64,000 nt of DNA from Bolinopsis microptera. Its lineage: Eukaryota > Ctenophora > Tentaculata > Lobata > Bolinopsidae. Shown here in pieces: positions 34,876-48,400 of this stretch; position 1 is the stretch's first letter; each line of letters begins with the position of its first letter. Made by a program: the position numbers and the translations under genes. Location: assembly GCF_026151205.1 (NCBI RefSeq), contig NC_087074.1, positions 4,216,001-4,280,000 on the forward strand. Reading direction: 5' to 3'. The notes under the pieces are model-generated. The model made no database searches, was not told the origin of the DNA, and saw only the letters and a program-made list of their open reading frames with translations.

Positions 34876-35875
34876 ATGTCGGTTATCTTGCGAAGAATCC
34901 TCCCTCCCGCACTAAGATCCCTGAGTTCTACTTTGAGTTCTGTGCCCTCCAACGTTGACCCCAACTCTAGCGTAGCCAGGACAACTAGAGGAAACTATGA
35001 TTTGGAGAACCCTGCCAACGTCACATCTCGTCTTCCCAGTGAGTGTTTTCATTTGACAGACAATTAAATTGCGATTTAAACACGAGACAAAGTTTCAATT
35101 TCGTTACATCCTGAATTCTTGTCTGAAGTCAGTCTCTGCAATAAACAACTATAGGTGTCATCCATTTGGTGTAATAACTACTCTCGTTCTTGTATAATAA
35201 TCATATAATATTCACACCTCTGTTCTAGCGTTTAATCCCTCAATACTTCAGCTCAAGCTAACAGTGCGGGAGAGTTTGCAGTAACAAGTATCGATCATCT
35301 GTTCAACTGGGGCCGGAAATCCTCCTTGTGGCCACTTACATTCGGTCTGGCTTGTTGCGCTGTGGAGATGATGCACTCTGCAGCTGCGCGGTACGATTTC
35401 GACAAGTTCGGTATCGTGTTCAGAGCCAGTCCTAGGCAGGCAGATGTGCTCATTGTAGCAGGTGAGGGACACAAACTTGAGATAATTTTAATTTTCAAGA
35501 TGTGTATGTCCTTATTGTGAGCGAATGTTTTGTAAGATGATTACTTGTGTTTTTACTCTAAACAGATTTAAAATTAGCCTTCATTTCCAATCTCTCCCAG
35601 GAACTTTAACCAACAAGATGGCTCCAGCCATGCGAAGAGTTTACGACCAGATGCCTGAACCAAAGTGGGTAATCTCAATGGGCTCGTGCGCTAACGGTGG
35701 GGGCTACTACCACTACTCATACTCCGTTGTAAGGGGTTGCGACAGGATCGTCCCTGTGGATATCTACGTGCCAGGGTGCCCACCCACTGCAGAAGCGTTA
35801 CTGTACGGATTCTTGCAGCTTCAGAAGAAGGTGCAGGCTGAGAGACGTACACTTCATTTCTACAGGAGGGCCTAA
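34876..35875 (+). CDS. NDUFS7: Complex I 20-kDa subunit (PSST)
   Basis: Three exons, 34876..35038, 35252..35461 and 35601..35875, with phase-1 introns, encode 215 residues (human 213). The acceptor at 35251 is chosen over one at 35229 because only it keeps the frame open. The N-terminus is basic and serine-rich, as expected of a mitochondrial targeting peptide. The core is very conserved: [47 protein letters not shown] and [13 protein letters not shown]. The tandem cysteines of ACCAVE with those of GSC and PGC bind iron-sulfur cluster N2, the last cluster before ubiquinone in NADH dehydrogenase. The protein acts in the matrix arm of complex I. No defect is seen. Confidence 0.96.
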
Positions 35876-36461
35876 GTGATGGAGAAGGAACTTTAATTTA
35901 TATTTCAAATGTGTACAGCTCTTGGAGGTGAATAAACCCAGATTAAATCTGAAATGAACTGATAAAGAGTAAGTAAGATATTGAGTGTTGTCTCCTGTGG
36001 CCCGACCCACTATGCCAGTGTGACCCCCGGTAAATTGTTGAAGTTTAGGATTGAACTTTTTGATTAACTTGTTAACTTAAGGGCTTATCTATTGAGTTCA
36101 TTGAGCAATAAATCACTGCAATATCAAGGAAAAACTTAGAATTTGCTTCGCCAGACATCATGTTCATTTAATGTGAGTTGCACTACAATTAATTTTGGTT
36201 TTTGTAAATAATTTTCAAAATATTTATGTGTGATCGATGTCTACATAATCATAAGTTGCTGCATTTGTAATTGAAAATACATAATCGATTTGAAAATGTA
36301 AAACAGACGGCTAAAATTCAAACAGATCATTATGTACATATTATATATGCGTTACGTTACCTGATCCTACAATGTATTTTAATGGTGCTAATAACATTCC
36401 ATTAGCTAGAGATAAGTTAGCGATAAGGTGCTAATAACATTCCATTAGCTAGAGATAAGGC
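35876..36461. promoter_or_regulatory. Spacer with 33-bp direct duplication before COPS2
   Basis: The sequence starting GGTGCTAATAACATTCC occurs twice without mismatch over 33 bases (36384-36416 and 36427-36459, period 43). The second copy ends two bases before the COPS2 ATG. It lies in the promoter or 5' UTR; a role is not shown. Confidence 0.6.
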
Positions 36462-39400
36462 ATGTCTGATAACGACTTTATGTGTGATAGTGACGAGGAC
36501 TATGATTTAGAGTACAGGTTAGTTGGGAGTTTTACTTTCTGCATTATTAATCAATCCTGTGACTGTAATAATAGCAAGAATGGCATCTCATATCTGTAGA
36601 CTTCTAAACTATATTGTATTATGCACATTTGAAGTTAATTTACTGGTTTATAGAATACCTGTTATATCTACAGTGACGATGAAGAAGAAGACGAAGAAGA
36701 CTCCACGTTAGAAAACCAGTACTATAACAGTAAAGCAACAAAGGAAGAGTCCCTCAAAGACGCGCTTGCTGGTTTTGCCAAAGTTATCACACTGCAAAGT
36801 GAAAAGGGAGAATGGGGCTTTAAAGCGCTGAAACAGATGTTGAAGATTAACTTTAAGCTTGGTAAATATCTCCTTTTTAAAAACTTTGTTGTGTTCAGTC
36901 AACTCTTTGAGGGACCATACTTGTCGATAAATAAAATGCTTGTCTTAAATTTGGCATTCTTTGTCACTTCAATGGACTATATTGGAATGTCATGAGCTGT
37001 ATCTACGAGATTTAAAACTGATCATAATACTCGGCAGGCAATTACGATGATATGATGGTGCACTATCGAGAACTGTTAACGTACATAAAATCGGCTGTAA
37101 CCAGAAATCACAGTGAAAAGAGTATAAACTCAATACTTGACTATGTTTCTGTCAGTAAGAATGTAAGTCATAAATCCCCTTTGTTCTTGAATTTGTGACA
37201 ATACTTTTGTCGAAACTTTATTCGTGTATATTGTGCAAGTTTAATCAAAACTTCTGGAGCCCTGTATCCAATTGAGAAATAAGGCAAGCCTAGGCGAAGT
37301 TCCAATGTCTTTTCCTTTCAGATGGTTCTACTGCAAGAGTTATACGAAACCACACTGACAGCTCTACAAGAGGCTAAAAACGAGCGTCTCTGGTTTAAAA
37401 CCAATACCAAACTAGGAAAACTGTACTTTGACTTGGGTGAATATGGACAGTTACAGAGGGTGATAAAGCAGCTGCATGCTGCTTGCAAGAATCAGGATGG
37501 ATCTGATGATCAAAAGAAAGGTATTGGACATTTCTTGAGATGTTTAGGACCTATTCATCAAAAACGGTCTACTCAATTAAATTCTGTACGGCGCGGTCAC
37601 AAATGTCCATACAAGTCAGCGCTTTCAAACGCGCTTTTTACGCGCGGTCGCGTTGCTTATTAAATTTTGTCACACGTACGTACGTACGGTTTTTTGGCAC
37701 TGCCACAAATGCGGTAGCAATTATTGTTCAACGACCTTGCAATCACAAATTTGACATTTCTCATAAACTAAAACATAGGAACATAATGCCCCCTCCGCTT
37801 TGAACAAACAGTTGTGCCGCATATTTGACCGACAATCATCTCGCGAGGTGTATAGGGTCTTCAGAAGATCTTAAAATCATTTTTCTTTACTAAAATGTCT
37901 GTTGTACAGTATTCACCTTCTACCATCGAAATATCACTTTTAGTATCAGAATGAAAACTGCAACCTTAATAATCTTCAGGGACGCAGTTACTAGAGATAT
38001 ACGCACTGGAGATACAGATGTTCACGGAGCAGAAGAACAACAAGAAATTAAAGGTTCTGTACGAACAAAGTCTGCAAGTCAAGTCCGCTATTCCTCACCC
38101 GCTCATTATGGGAGTTATCAGGTAATTGTCTTGTTATTGTCCGTCTTAGGCTGATGTATACAAATGAAACTATGTTATTTGCATTTTATCATTATTATCA
38201 ATTTTTCGTTATTTACATAAATTACAATATTTACATCAACACAATACGCCAAATTTTACATATTATATTATCGTATGTCGTGAATTGAAATAGCCAAATG
38301 TAATGGAAACAATTCCCTTCAGCGATCGATGACAACTTAAGTTTAAAACCAAATAAACGGTTAAAGAGGAAATCTAAAATACTTTTAATTTCACTTGAAA
38401 TTCTGAGGCCATTAATACCACTTAACAGTCAACATTCGAACATAAACATTTCCTGCCAAAAATGACCCTATAGTTGTGTCTACGACTATGAACAGTGAAC
38501 ACAAATGCTGACAAATACAATCAATAACAATTAACAATATATGTACACGTATGTAGGGATTGCAGTCTTTCTTGTGACCATTATAAAGTCACTGCCGAGC
38601 ACCTTCCTAGCTCAGTTAAACTCCACCGACTTTGGCTCATCTTCCTTCTCTGATATTAACATCATAATCTTCTGCACCTGAGATTAATGGTGCTGTTGCA
38701 ACACATTCTCCATCAGACTGGTCAAATAATCGATCCTACAGTCACCATGCTCACAAGGGGTACAGGTTGCCATGGATCTGGACATGGAGCTGATACTGCG
38801 GGGGAGTGCTGCAGAGAGAGGGCGCTGAGGTCGGACTGCTGAGAGAGGTTGGGGTGAGGGTGTGTTGCGCTTGTTGCACAGCCTGGATACCGCCCGGAGC
38901 AGGGTGTGCTTCTCTAGCTGCAGCATGTTTATCTCGCTCAACGTCTCCTGAAGTGTGTATGTTAGATTATCAGGTACGGATATTATCTTTGTGTGGAAAG
39001 GGTGGTCAGAGTGGTTATTGATTACAATTTAACATTCTTTGTTGTTGACTTTGCGAATAGCTTAAATCCGCAAACCTGAAGCTGAGACTCTAGTTTTCTG
39101 ACGTGATAATGAGAGAGAGAGTGACAGAGGTTCTCTAACATCATGTTGCACCCACACTCCGTGGTGGAGTGGTCTGACACCGCGCGGATGTGGTGCACGT
39201 GCGCTTCAAGCAGCTGTCTGATTACTCTCACCTGGGGTGGGATGTGTTACAAGTGATGACCTAGGTCGCTATTTATTTATGAGTTAACAGTGTGGATAAT
39301 TATAACATGATTAACACTGATAATCGAATAAATCTGGAACTTTCCTGCCGTTTTAATGGCACGATTAGAGAAAGAAGTAAAGGAGAAAGCAAGGCTCAGT

Positions 39401-42400
39401 TGAACTGAAATACCTCTTGGGTAACATGTGAGAGTTGTTTGCTAGCCTCGCCCAGGACTTGGGGTGTGTCGGTGTTGTGGGCCATCACTGCTATCTGCTG
39501 CGCTTTCTTCTTTAGCTCAGCCGGCTCACTGTGTATCACTACCTTACCTGAATCAGGGTTTAATATTGCATAACTAGTAACTTATCCTATGGCAACTCAA
39601 GAATGATCTAGATTCTAGATATTGGTGGATAGGTAAACCATACGTGTTTTAACACGTGACAGTGGTTCTGAGTTTTGATTGGTTGATCGCTGTCATTTGT
39701 CAAAACAATATGGTTAGCCTCTGCATCAGTATCCAGATGTATGTACGACTCTTGCTCAAAAATTACTATCCGATCGTTTAGAACTGATTTAAGGAATTTA
39801 CCTTTGGTAAGAGGGCAGGTTGGAGGACAAGTCTCCAACTTCAGGACTGCTTCCAGTTTAGCTTGGAGCTGATCTTTGCCATCGTTCTTACTGAATCTCA
39901 CCTTCTTCCTCTCAAGTTCCCGTCTCAGGGAGGGTATAGAGAGCTTCTTGAGGAGCTCTAAACTTGTTTCTGCGCCCAAACCAGCGGGAACCTGAGATAA
40001 TTACATTAATATTTTATTTTTAAACATATTGCCTATTTGACTCTAACAGTGCAGTAAAAGCAAAATGTATGCGAGGCCGAGAAGGGAAATTTATGCGGGA
40101 AGGAAAGATAGGTGAATCTAAAGGGGCTCGTTTAGTTGGTCCTAATTTAGTCCAAGTTGATCCCTCGCTCCTTCGACCATTGTAGTCGCAAATAATCAGT
40201 GTTCTTCTCGAACTTTACCTGATAAACTCCTCTACTCTTAAGATGAAGAGGGCTGAGATACTTCAGTTTAGAGAATCCTCTTGAGACCCTCCTGTTCACT
40301 TTCTTCTTAGCTTCAACAACAGTTTCAGACCCACGAGAGGCACCCCTTCTGACCGTCTTCTTAGCATCAATAACCAGTTCAGATCCTTTTGAAACACTTC
40401 TTCTCACTTTCTTGTGAGCTTTTCCGATCAATCCAGATCTTCGGGAGACTCTTTTGGTGACATTTCTTTTGGTTTGAATGGTTTCAATAGCCATACTAAA
40501 TCTCAAACTGATAGCAAATAAGAACGACTAGAAATAACTGAGGCAATGAAAACGATTTTTTAACTACACTAAAGACGAAAGTTGTCATTTTTATAGTGAT
40601 TTTAGCTAACTGAAACAAAAGAAGGTTACTCTGTCTTCAATGATTAATAAGGGTACTGTTCCTGGTGACATGATACCCAGATATTGTCCACAGCATGTTA
40701 TACGAGATGGTGACCTGGAGTTGGTTGCAGTAACAACCGTCTCCCTGTTGCAATCAGACCGGACTGTTCCATCAACACAATACGCTACTTGGATTACATC
40801 TGACACTTCTCCTTAATCAGATCGCAGATGGTTGATACAAAACCCAATGTAATCTCACATCTTTTTATCACATGACTGGCACTGATTGACGCTTGATTAG
40901 CACGTGGCTGCTATTTGACAGCCACGTGACTTCCATGTCAGGTGACATGAGACCCACCTGTTCAGTCTGCGTAGCGAGTGTGGCGGTTCCGGTCTTCTCC
41001 CCCACCACACACTCCACCTTCATGTCTCCCACGTCTATGATGAGGGGCGAGGCTGCGGTCATTTCACTGCAATCGTTATCTTCTGAAATTACAAGTAGGT
41101 CATTATGAGCAGGGTAATTACTAATTATCCGTAATTATCACCAATTACAGGTAATTGGTATAATTATACTTTAGAAACAGTACATGTCACAGTTGATTAG
41201 ATGATCATTTGGCGGTCCACTACGCGGAGGTTCGAAGTTTGAAGTTTTAAAGGCCCGCTTACATGGAAATGTAACTCCGAGTGTAAATACGGAATCTCTT
41301 GTAATATCAAACCTTTCTCTTTCACAACATAACTCTTAGACCTAGCCAGAGGGCCCCCTCTTCTCTGGACCCTCACCTCCTCCCCACTTTCCTTACTCCC
41401 TTCCAGTCCCTCGAACAACTCAGAACTAGCCGCTAGTGAGATAAAACTCTGGGTCTCTCCGTTCGAACTCTTGCGGAGGGTTGGGGAGGTATCGTGAGTT
41501 GGAATATCTTCCTCGAAGGAGCAACTTTTCTGTCTTATCCGTTTCAAGCCTCCTAGAATCTTATTCTTCCCTTTTCTTTTTGGTATGCCAGATCTGTCAG
41601 GTCTCATGTAATTCTCTTCAACAATGGTTTTCGGTCGGTGATACCCAAAACTACGACTTTTCCAAGAGTTCCTTTTGAAATGATTACCAAGAGGATCACC
41701 GTTCATACATTTCAGATCATTTCCTTCCATGTAACAAGAACAGTAACGATTGACAAAGCGGGAAAATCGACCCAATTTGGTGAAATCAAACCACCCTCTA
41801 AAATGTTCAATGTTTAGTTTACTGGACCATCGGTAGCTAAACTATTAATATCGGGAATAGTTGCAATAACCTGTGTCTGCTGGCTCTACTGTAAAGATTA
41901 AAGACAACGCAATGTAATAATACCAAGCCGTAGAGGAGGTCTAGAGAAGATAATCGTGCAATCTCAAGCACAGCCTGAACTCTTACTATAGATTGAGGAC
42001 ACCTGGCCAGTGGTTGTCGTCATGGTTACCCTAAACATCTTCTTTTGGTTACTATGGAAACGGTGGATATTAAGGACCGGAAATGATGCGCACATGTGTG
42101 CAAGCATTAGCCACATAGGTTGTATGTTTGGGTTAGAAGTTGAAGAAAATTAGTACACAGTCGATACATGAATACTGGATAGTATTCAGTCGATACTGGC
42201 TACTGGCTGTTTTGGAGATTAAGGTAAATTAAGTAATGTCTTGGATATATGAGAGGCCAGCTGCAGCGGTGCATTGAGAAGTCATGATAGCGATATTACA
42301 GGTGGAGATGGCTTATACACATTACACAATGACTAATGATGATAACACTTATTGGCTCGTTTAACCGGCTATTAACCACTCTAACATCACGGTAATAAAT

Positions 42401-45400
42401 AAACAGCTGTACGTTTGATAAGAGCCACCAACCTGCTATAAAGCGACTGCAAAACGACAAACTAAGATTTGGGTGTACTGCTATCCTAGTGTAGTAAACT
42501 ACAGGCTTGTGCCCTTTCTTAAGGTTATAATGACTACATGAATATATTCAGATCACCCTTATGTGAAGCTCAAATCAAGGTGTCCCCTGTCCAGCACAGT
42601 GTAATGTAGAAGTAGCCACTACTTTGTTACTCGCGCCAAAGTACAAAAGAGTCTCATCCATGATTTAGATTAGAATTCATGGTAGATTTTACACCTATAC
42701 TGTCATCTGAATTGGAAATAGCACCTTGGTAAGATCAGCTGCAATGCCACTGCATCTCACATACTAAATATACTAAACTATATAGCTGTAATATATAGAT
42801 CCCCCTATTCTTACCTCTCAGGGTAACTTCCGTCCATCTCTGAAAACACAACAAGGATCGCACACAACCAAACGATCCTAAATACAAATACAGTCCTCGA
42901 TAGCGATTACAACTTACGTTTACAGGTCCTGTAATAAGAGCCTAATGATCCATCGGTCTCTCTATACAACCAATCATTGTACAGTACTAGATCGATAAAT
43001 ATTATGTTCGATCATTCGTCCGTTTGGGCAGTAGTACTGTCAACTTATCGGACCAACAGACTACATCAGGAGAGCAATTAAAAACAAAAATAATTACAAA
43101 GCAGCCTAACGATAAAGCTTTATAAAGGTACGGTTATGTTGCAAATGGGTGTTAAGCATTTCCGTTTGGTGACGTCAGAGCCTTGGTGTGGGCGAGGTGG
43201 TCCCTGTGATATCTGGTACAGTAGACCCGTGTATATTGGTAGTGTGAGGTTCTGATTTACTACCAGGGTATTGAGCAGGTGAGTGTGATATTCTTAATGA
43301 GATCGTGTGAGAAAGTCTTTGTAACTTTGTCAGATCATGAAATTGGGTTTTGTAAATATTTATCATATATTTTGTCAGTTCCTCAAGTTGAGATCGTAAC
43401 AATGTACCTATTTCCTATCCTAAGTAATCATATTAAACTATTAAATGCCGTTGGCACAACTGACAAACTCAATCTAAAATAAACTAATTTTAGATCAGTT
43501 CACTAACAGACATTTTTATTTTAGGTAGTTATGACCATGATCACCAGCACTCTGTCCAGCAGCGAGATCGCAAACAAGGTAAACCCTCCCAAAACTCGGA
43601 AAGGAAAGAAGATCCTCGAGTCGAGAGAATCCCTGATTGTTGAAAATGACAAGAAAACGATCATCCTGAAGGGAGCCAGCACAAGTGGTATAGTTAATGA
43701 CGTTTTAGCGGATCTATTTAAAGTCAGACGACAAAACTCAGCGATGATGAATCAGAATAATCCTTTCCTCCCATTTGAAGATTCAGCGCCTCTCTGTGAG
43801 CTGATGAAGAAGAAAGACGCCAGTTTGTTTGTATTTGGAAGCCACAACAAAAAGAGACCCCACAACTTGGTCTTTGGTAGAACTTTCGATGGAAAGATTC
43901 TCGATATGATAGAATTTGGGGTAACAAACTTCAAGAAACTGAGCCAGTTCAAATCAACTAAAGTTCCTCTGGGTGCCAAGCCTTGTTTAATTTTCAATGG
44001 TGACGTGTTTGAAAAATTTCCCGACTGGGGGATTATTCAGAACTTTTTCTGTGACTTTTTCTGTACCACAAAAACGAGCTCAATCAACCTTCAAGGACTC
44101 GAATACGTAATATCAATCAGTGCAGTTGAACCAGATAACCTCCTGATAAGATCATATGAAGTGAACATGAAGAAGTCCGGAGCTGATTCCCCTTACGTTG
44201 AGCTTGTTGAGATTGGTGTTTCTTTAGATTTAAAGTTGAGAAGATCTCAATTTGCTCCAGCGGACATCAGGAAGCATGCATTGAAGGTTCCCAAAGCAGC
44301 GAAGATTGGAAAGACAAAGAATATTACACACGACATGGCGGGAACCAAACTTGCTACTGTTCACATGACCAAGCAGAATATTCAGGAGATGCCTCAATCC
44401 AAGATGAAGGGATCGTCTAAAAAGAGGGAGGCTAAAATGGAGGGAGCAGTTAAAAAGGCAAAGGTTGAAAAAGTTGAAAGTTCGCCAGATGTTGAGGAAG
44501 AAGCTATGGAAACTTCGTGAAGAGGGTGTGACGGGCTTTTTAATCTTTAACTCAGAGCTGACTTGACGAGAGTTTAATTTATTTATTTTATAACGGTGTC
44601 AGGATTTTTATTCGAACCAGTTTAGTTGCAGTTTTATCCGTTTTTATGATTGTTTTATTGCTTCACCCTGAACTTAAATACAATTAAGACTGAAATTTTG
44701 TCTCCACAAAATTTAGTCATAAATAATATGATTTAGTAACGATAAAGTTCCCTTACCATATCTGTTGATACCATGATTGCACTGAAAGAAGTAACTCTCG
44801 CTTCTTGCCGAGCGATGGTCCATTACTTGAACAAATCCGAGTGTCAATAACTGCATTCTAACATGTCACAATAGAAAAAATAAATACAAGTCCAGCAAAT
44901 AAAAGTGTCATTTAAAGATTTTACAATGTTGGCCCGAATTTTGAATATATCGCATAAATAAGCAGGGAGTAAGTCCTAAACCGGCGAATTTTTTCCGTAC
45001 TGAGATCAACAAACCTGCAAGTCTTAATCTTAAGAACTAAGAAAACCTTCTATTTGTCTAATTCCTTTATAGTCCAGGAACAAAGGTATAAGTTATACCT
45101 CAGTTGTACTATTTAACAATATATAATACTTAGTTTCAATGCATAACCTAAGTTTGTAATTTTACTACACATCATCGAGCCTGACAACCTACCTGTCATA
45201 ACTTAGCCTGCATAATTACATAATTATGCATAATTACGTGATTACATTACAGTCTTTACAGGGTAATTCTCTGTCCTATCTCTCTAGGTTTGATCTAAAT
45301 CCCTTTGATCCCAGGATGCTTGTATGCTCTCTAATTACAGACAATATGGTTGTAGTTGTAGACAGCTTCAATCATGGAATTAAGGCTAAATAGTAAATAT

Positions 45401-48400
45401 TGATCTTCCTCCGCGAATGTTCTGGCATTTAAGTCTAAGATCAATGGCATTTCCAATAAAGATTGCAAAAAAGAATGCTGAACAATTCTGGTGAACTAAA
45501 GTCTTATAAATTAGTTCTCGGATGTCATGAAGAATTTACTTGTAACCTCTTGAGAATGTGCACGATAAAAAATTGCGATAATTAATTTTCTAATTCCGAT
45601 AAAGGTTGCACGTTAACGAAAATTAATTATATTTTTAGGAAAACCAACAACAATTCACTCATTAATTGATTAAGCTTTTATCTAATTTATTACGTCATAA
45701 ACTAACGGGGTGCCGCCCCCAGGGAGTGCGGAGGAAAGATGCACCTGCGGGATGCCCAATACCAGAAAGCTCACACAGACTTCTTTGAAGCGTTCAAGAA
45801 TTACGATGAGTCTGGTAGCCCGCGGAGGACAGCGTGTCTCAAGTACCTGGTACTTGCGAGCATGCTCATGAAGTCCAACATCAACCCCTTCGACTCCCAG
45901 GTTTATATTTCAGTTCCGAGCTCCGAGTGTCTTAGCTCCTTAAACTATTTAAGATAGTGTCCTTATCGTGAACACCGTAACCAACTCAATTTAAATTATG
46001 TTTCGTTGTTGTGATGTTAGTCAGGGTGGTAATGGGTATCTGATTTCAGGAGGCAAAGCCGTATAAGAATGACAAGGAAATAATAGCCATGACAAACCTG
46101 GTAAAGTAAGTGACTTCCTGCTGAACTTAGTGACCCTGTTGAAACTAGTGACCTAGTTGAAACTAGCAACCCTGTTGAAACTAGTGTCCTAGTTGAAACT
46201 TGAAACTAGTGACCTAGTTGAAACTAGTGACCCTGTTGAACCTAGTGACCCTGTTGAACCTAGTGACCCTGTTGAAACTAGTGACCCTGTTGAAACTAGT
46301 GACCCTGTTGAAACTATTGACCCTGTTGAAACTAGTGACCCTGTTGAAACTAGTGACCCTGTTGAAACTAGTGACCCTGTTGAAACTAGTGACCTAGTTG
46401 AAACTAGTGACCTAATTGAAACTAGTGACCCTGTTGAAACTAGTGACCCTGTTGAAACTAGTGACCTAATTGAAACTAGTGATCTAGTTGAAACTAGTGA
46501 TCTTGTTGGAAACTTAAACTTAGTCGGTCTCGACTTTTCTAAATCATCTCCTTTATCCGTGAATTCCCACGAAAGTTCCTTGAAATGTAACTGTTTCAGT
46601 GCGTACCAGAGCAGCGACATCGAGCAGTTTCAGGCGATTATAAAGGAGCACCACAGTAGCGTTATGGGGGACACCTTCATCAGGGAGCACATTGAGGACC
46701 TCCTTAAAAACATCAGAACAGAGGTTAACAAGTTACTAGGGCTGTTTTCACTTTTCCCAGGCATAGCTGCGGATTGGAATGTTGTAATTATATAATGTGC
46801 CGTTACGTTCGCTTAATTACTGTTTTATTATCCTACTTGATATTCCCCGCAGCTCTTAGCCATGTCTTCAAGAGGTTTGAATAATATACTAGTGAAGAAG
46901 TACTTTACGTATGTTTTTAGCTAAACAGTTGAACTGTCAGGTGCTGGTTAAGGTTATAAAACCATACACCCGATTAAAGATTGAGTTTGTGGCGAACGTA
47001 CTCGGGGTTTCAAATGAAGAGGTTTGAAAAAGTTATTTTATAAAATGTATCCTAGTTGATTTACTATAAATCCATTGAATGTATTATTTTATATAGGTTA
47101 TTGTATTTTCTATCAAAGTCAACACAAAAATATTGGAAGTCAAGAAGTAAGAAAGCTGCAAATGCAAAACAAGCACCTTCGACCAACTCTAGACTTACCG
47201 TGTGATAACCGTACTCGCGTTAACGACCTCCACTGGTCAGCGTTGTCATGGCAACCCCGACCTCCACAACGCAACTAATCTCTCCTGCAGCTCTGCCGTG
47301 TTAACAGCTTCATCAGGGAAAAGTAATGAGTAGTGTTCTAGGAATCTGTCGTGAAGTCTAACTCCTATCGTCGGAACATAACGATAAATGGGACAATATC
47401 TGAACTTGTCACGTGATCGGTAATACCGTAATTGTCGACTACATGAATATATGGGATGGCTGGTTAGTGTCATCAAATTCTGTTGGCAACCGAATAAAAT
47501 AATTGTCGGTTAATTTATTAACTAAAAGTTAATAGTCTTGAAGATGACGGTCATTCAGATGGACCCACATCCAGAAATGTCCTTCCAGATACAAATAACT
47601 TATTATACGTGCCAGGTGCCTTGCAGAGTAGATGGAACCATGTCCTAAAAAAACGTATGAGTGCGGAAAACTTAAATGTTCGCACAGGCAGCACCGGAAT
47701 TGAAGATATGATTGCCGCAGGCTAAATTTTTTGGCGATTTTGCCCACGCAGAAAGCCTAGAAGTAATTTGGCAGTAAAGATAATTTTCAAACACAGTTTC
47801 GAGAACGATTCAAAGAACTGTAGGGTTTTTCCTCCTTTATTTGTCAACAATTTTGGATTTTTTTTTTAAAAATTTTTTATCTAGACACTTATTTTACTTC
47901 GGAGTATTCCAACAGCCATATTGTTACACAAGTGCAACCAGCCAATTACAGGAAGCCGAAGGATTTGTTTTTAGCCATTGACGGTTAAGGTAGTGTGTAC
48001 CATACTTTCTTCGCCCGAGACTTTGCTGCAATGTGCAGCTCCTCATTTAACCCTCACACCCGATTTCTCGAATATTCGGCTGAGTAGACCGGGGGGCTGC
48101 ATAGACCACTCATGATCCTTAGCTGAACGTCAACGACGCTCACCCCACGACCAGGCAGACAGTGGGATTTGAACCCGCAACCTCACGATTGCAAAGCTGG
48201 CTAACCAACTGCGCTAACCAACTGCGCTACCTGGCCGATTGTTTTTAGAAAATTTCCTCTTTACCCCAAAAGAGTTTGACGATTTTGCCCTCGCAGATGA
48301 AGAAGCAATTTGGCAATATAGATCATTTATATTGTTGTGTTGATCATTTTCAAAATTGAGATCGTAGCCTTTTAAAATTTAAAATTTCCTCTTTGGCAGT

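Noticed and set aside
46189..46620. Minus-strand ORF of 143 codons
   Set aside because: It is the reverse reading of the 18-bp minisatellite; any frame without a stop in the unit stays open.
48185..48236. tRNA gene on the minus strand
   Set aside because: Box A and B are present but there is no pairing acceptor stem and the head continues into a SINE body.
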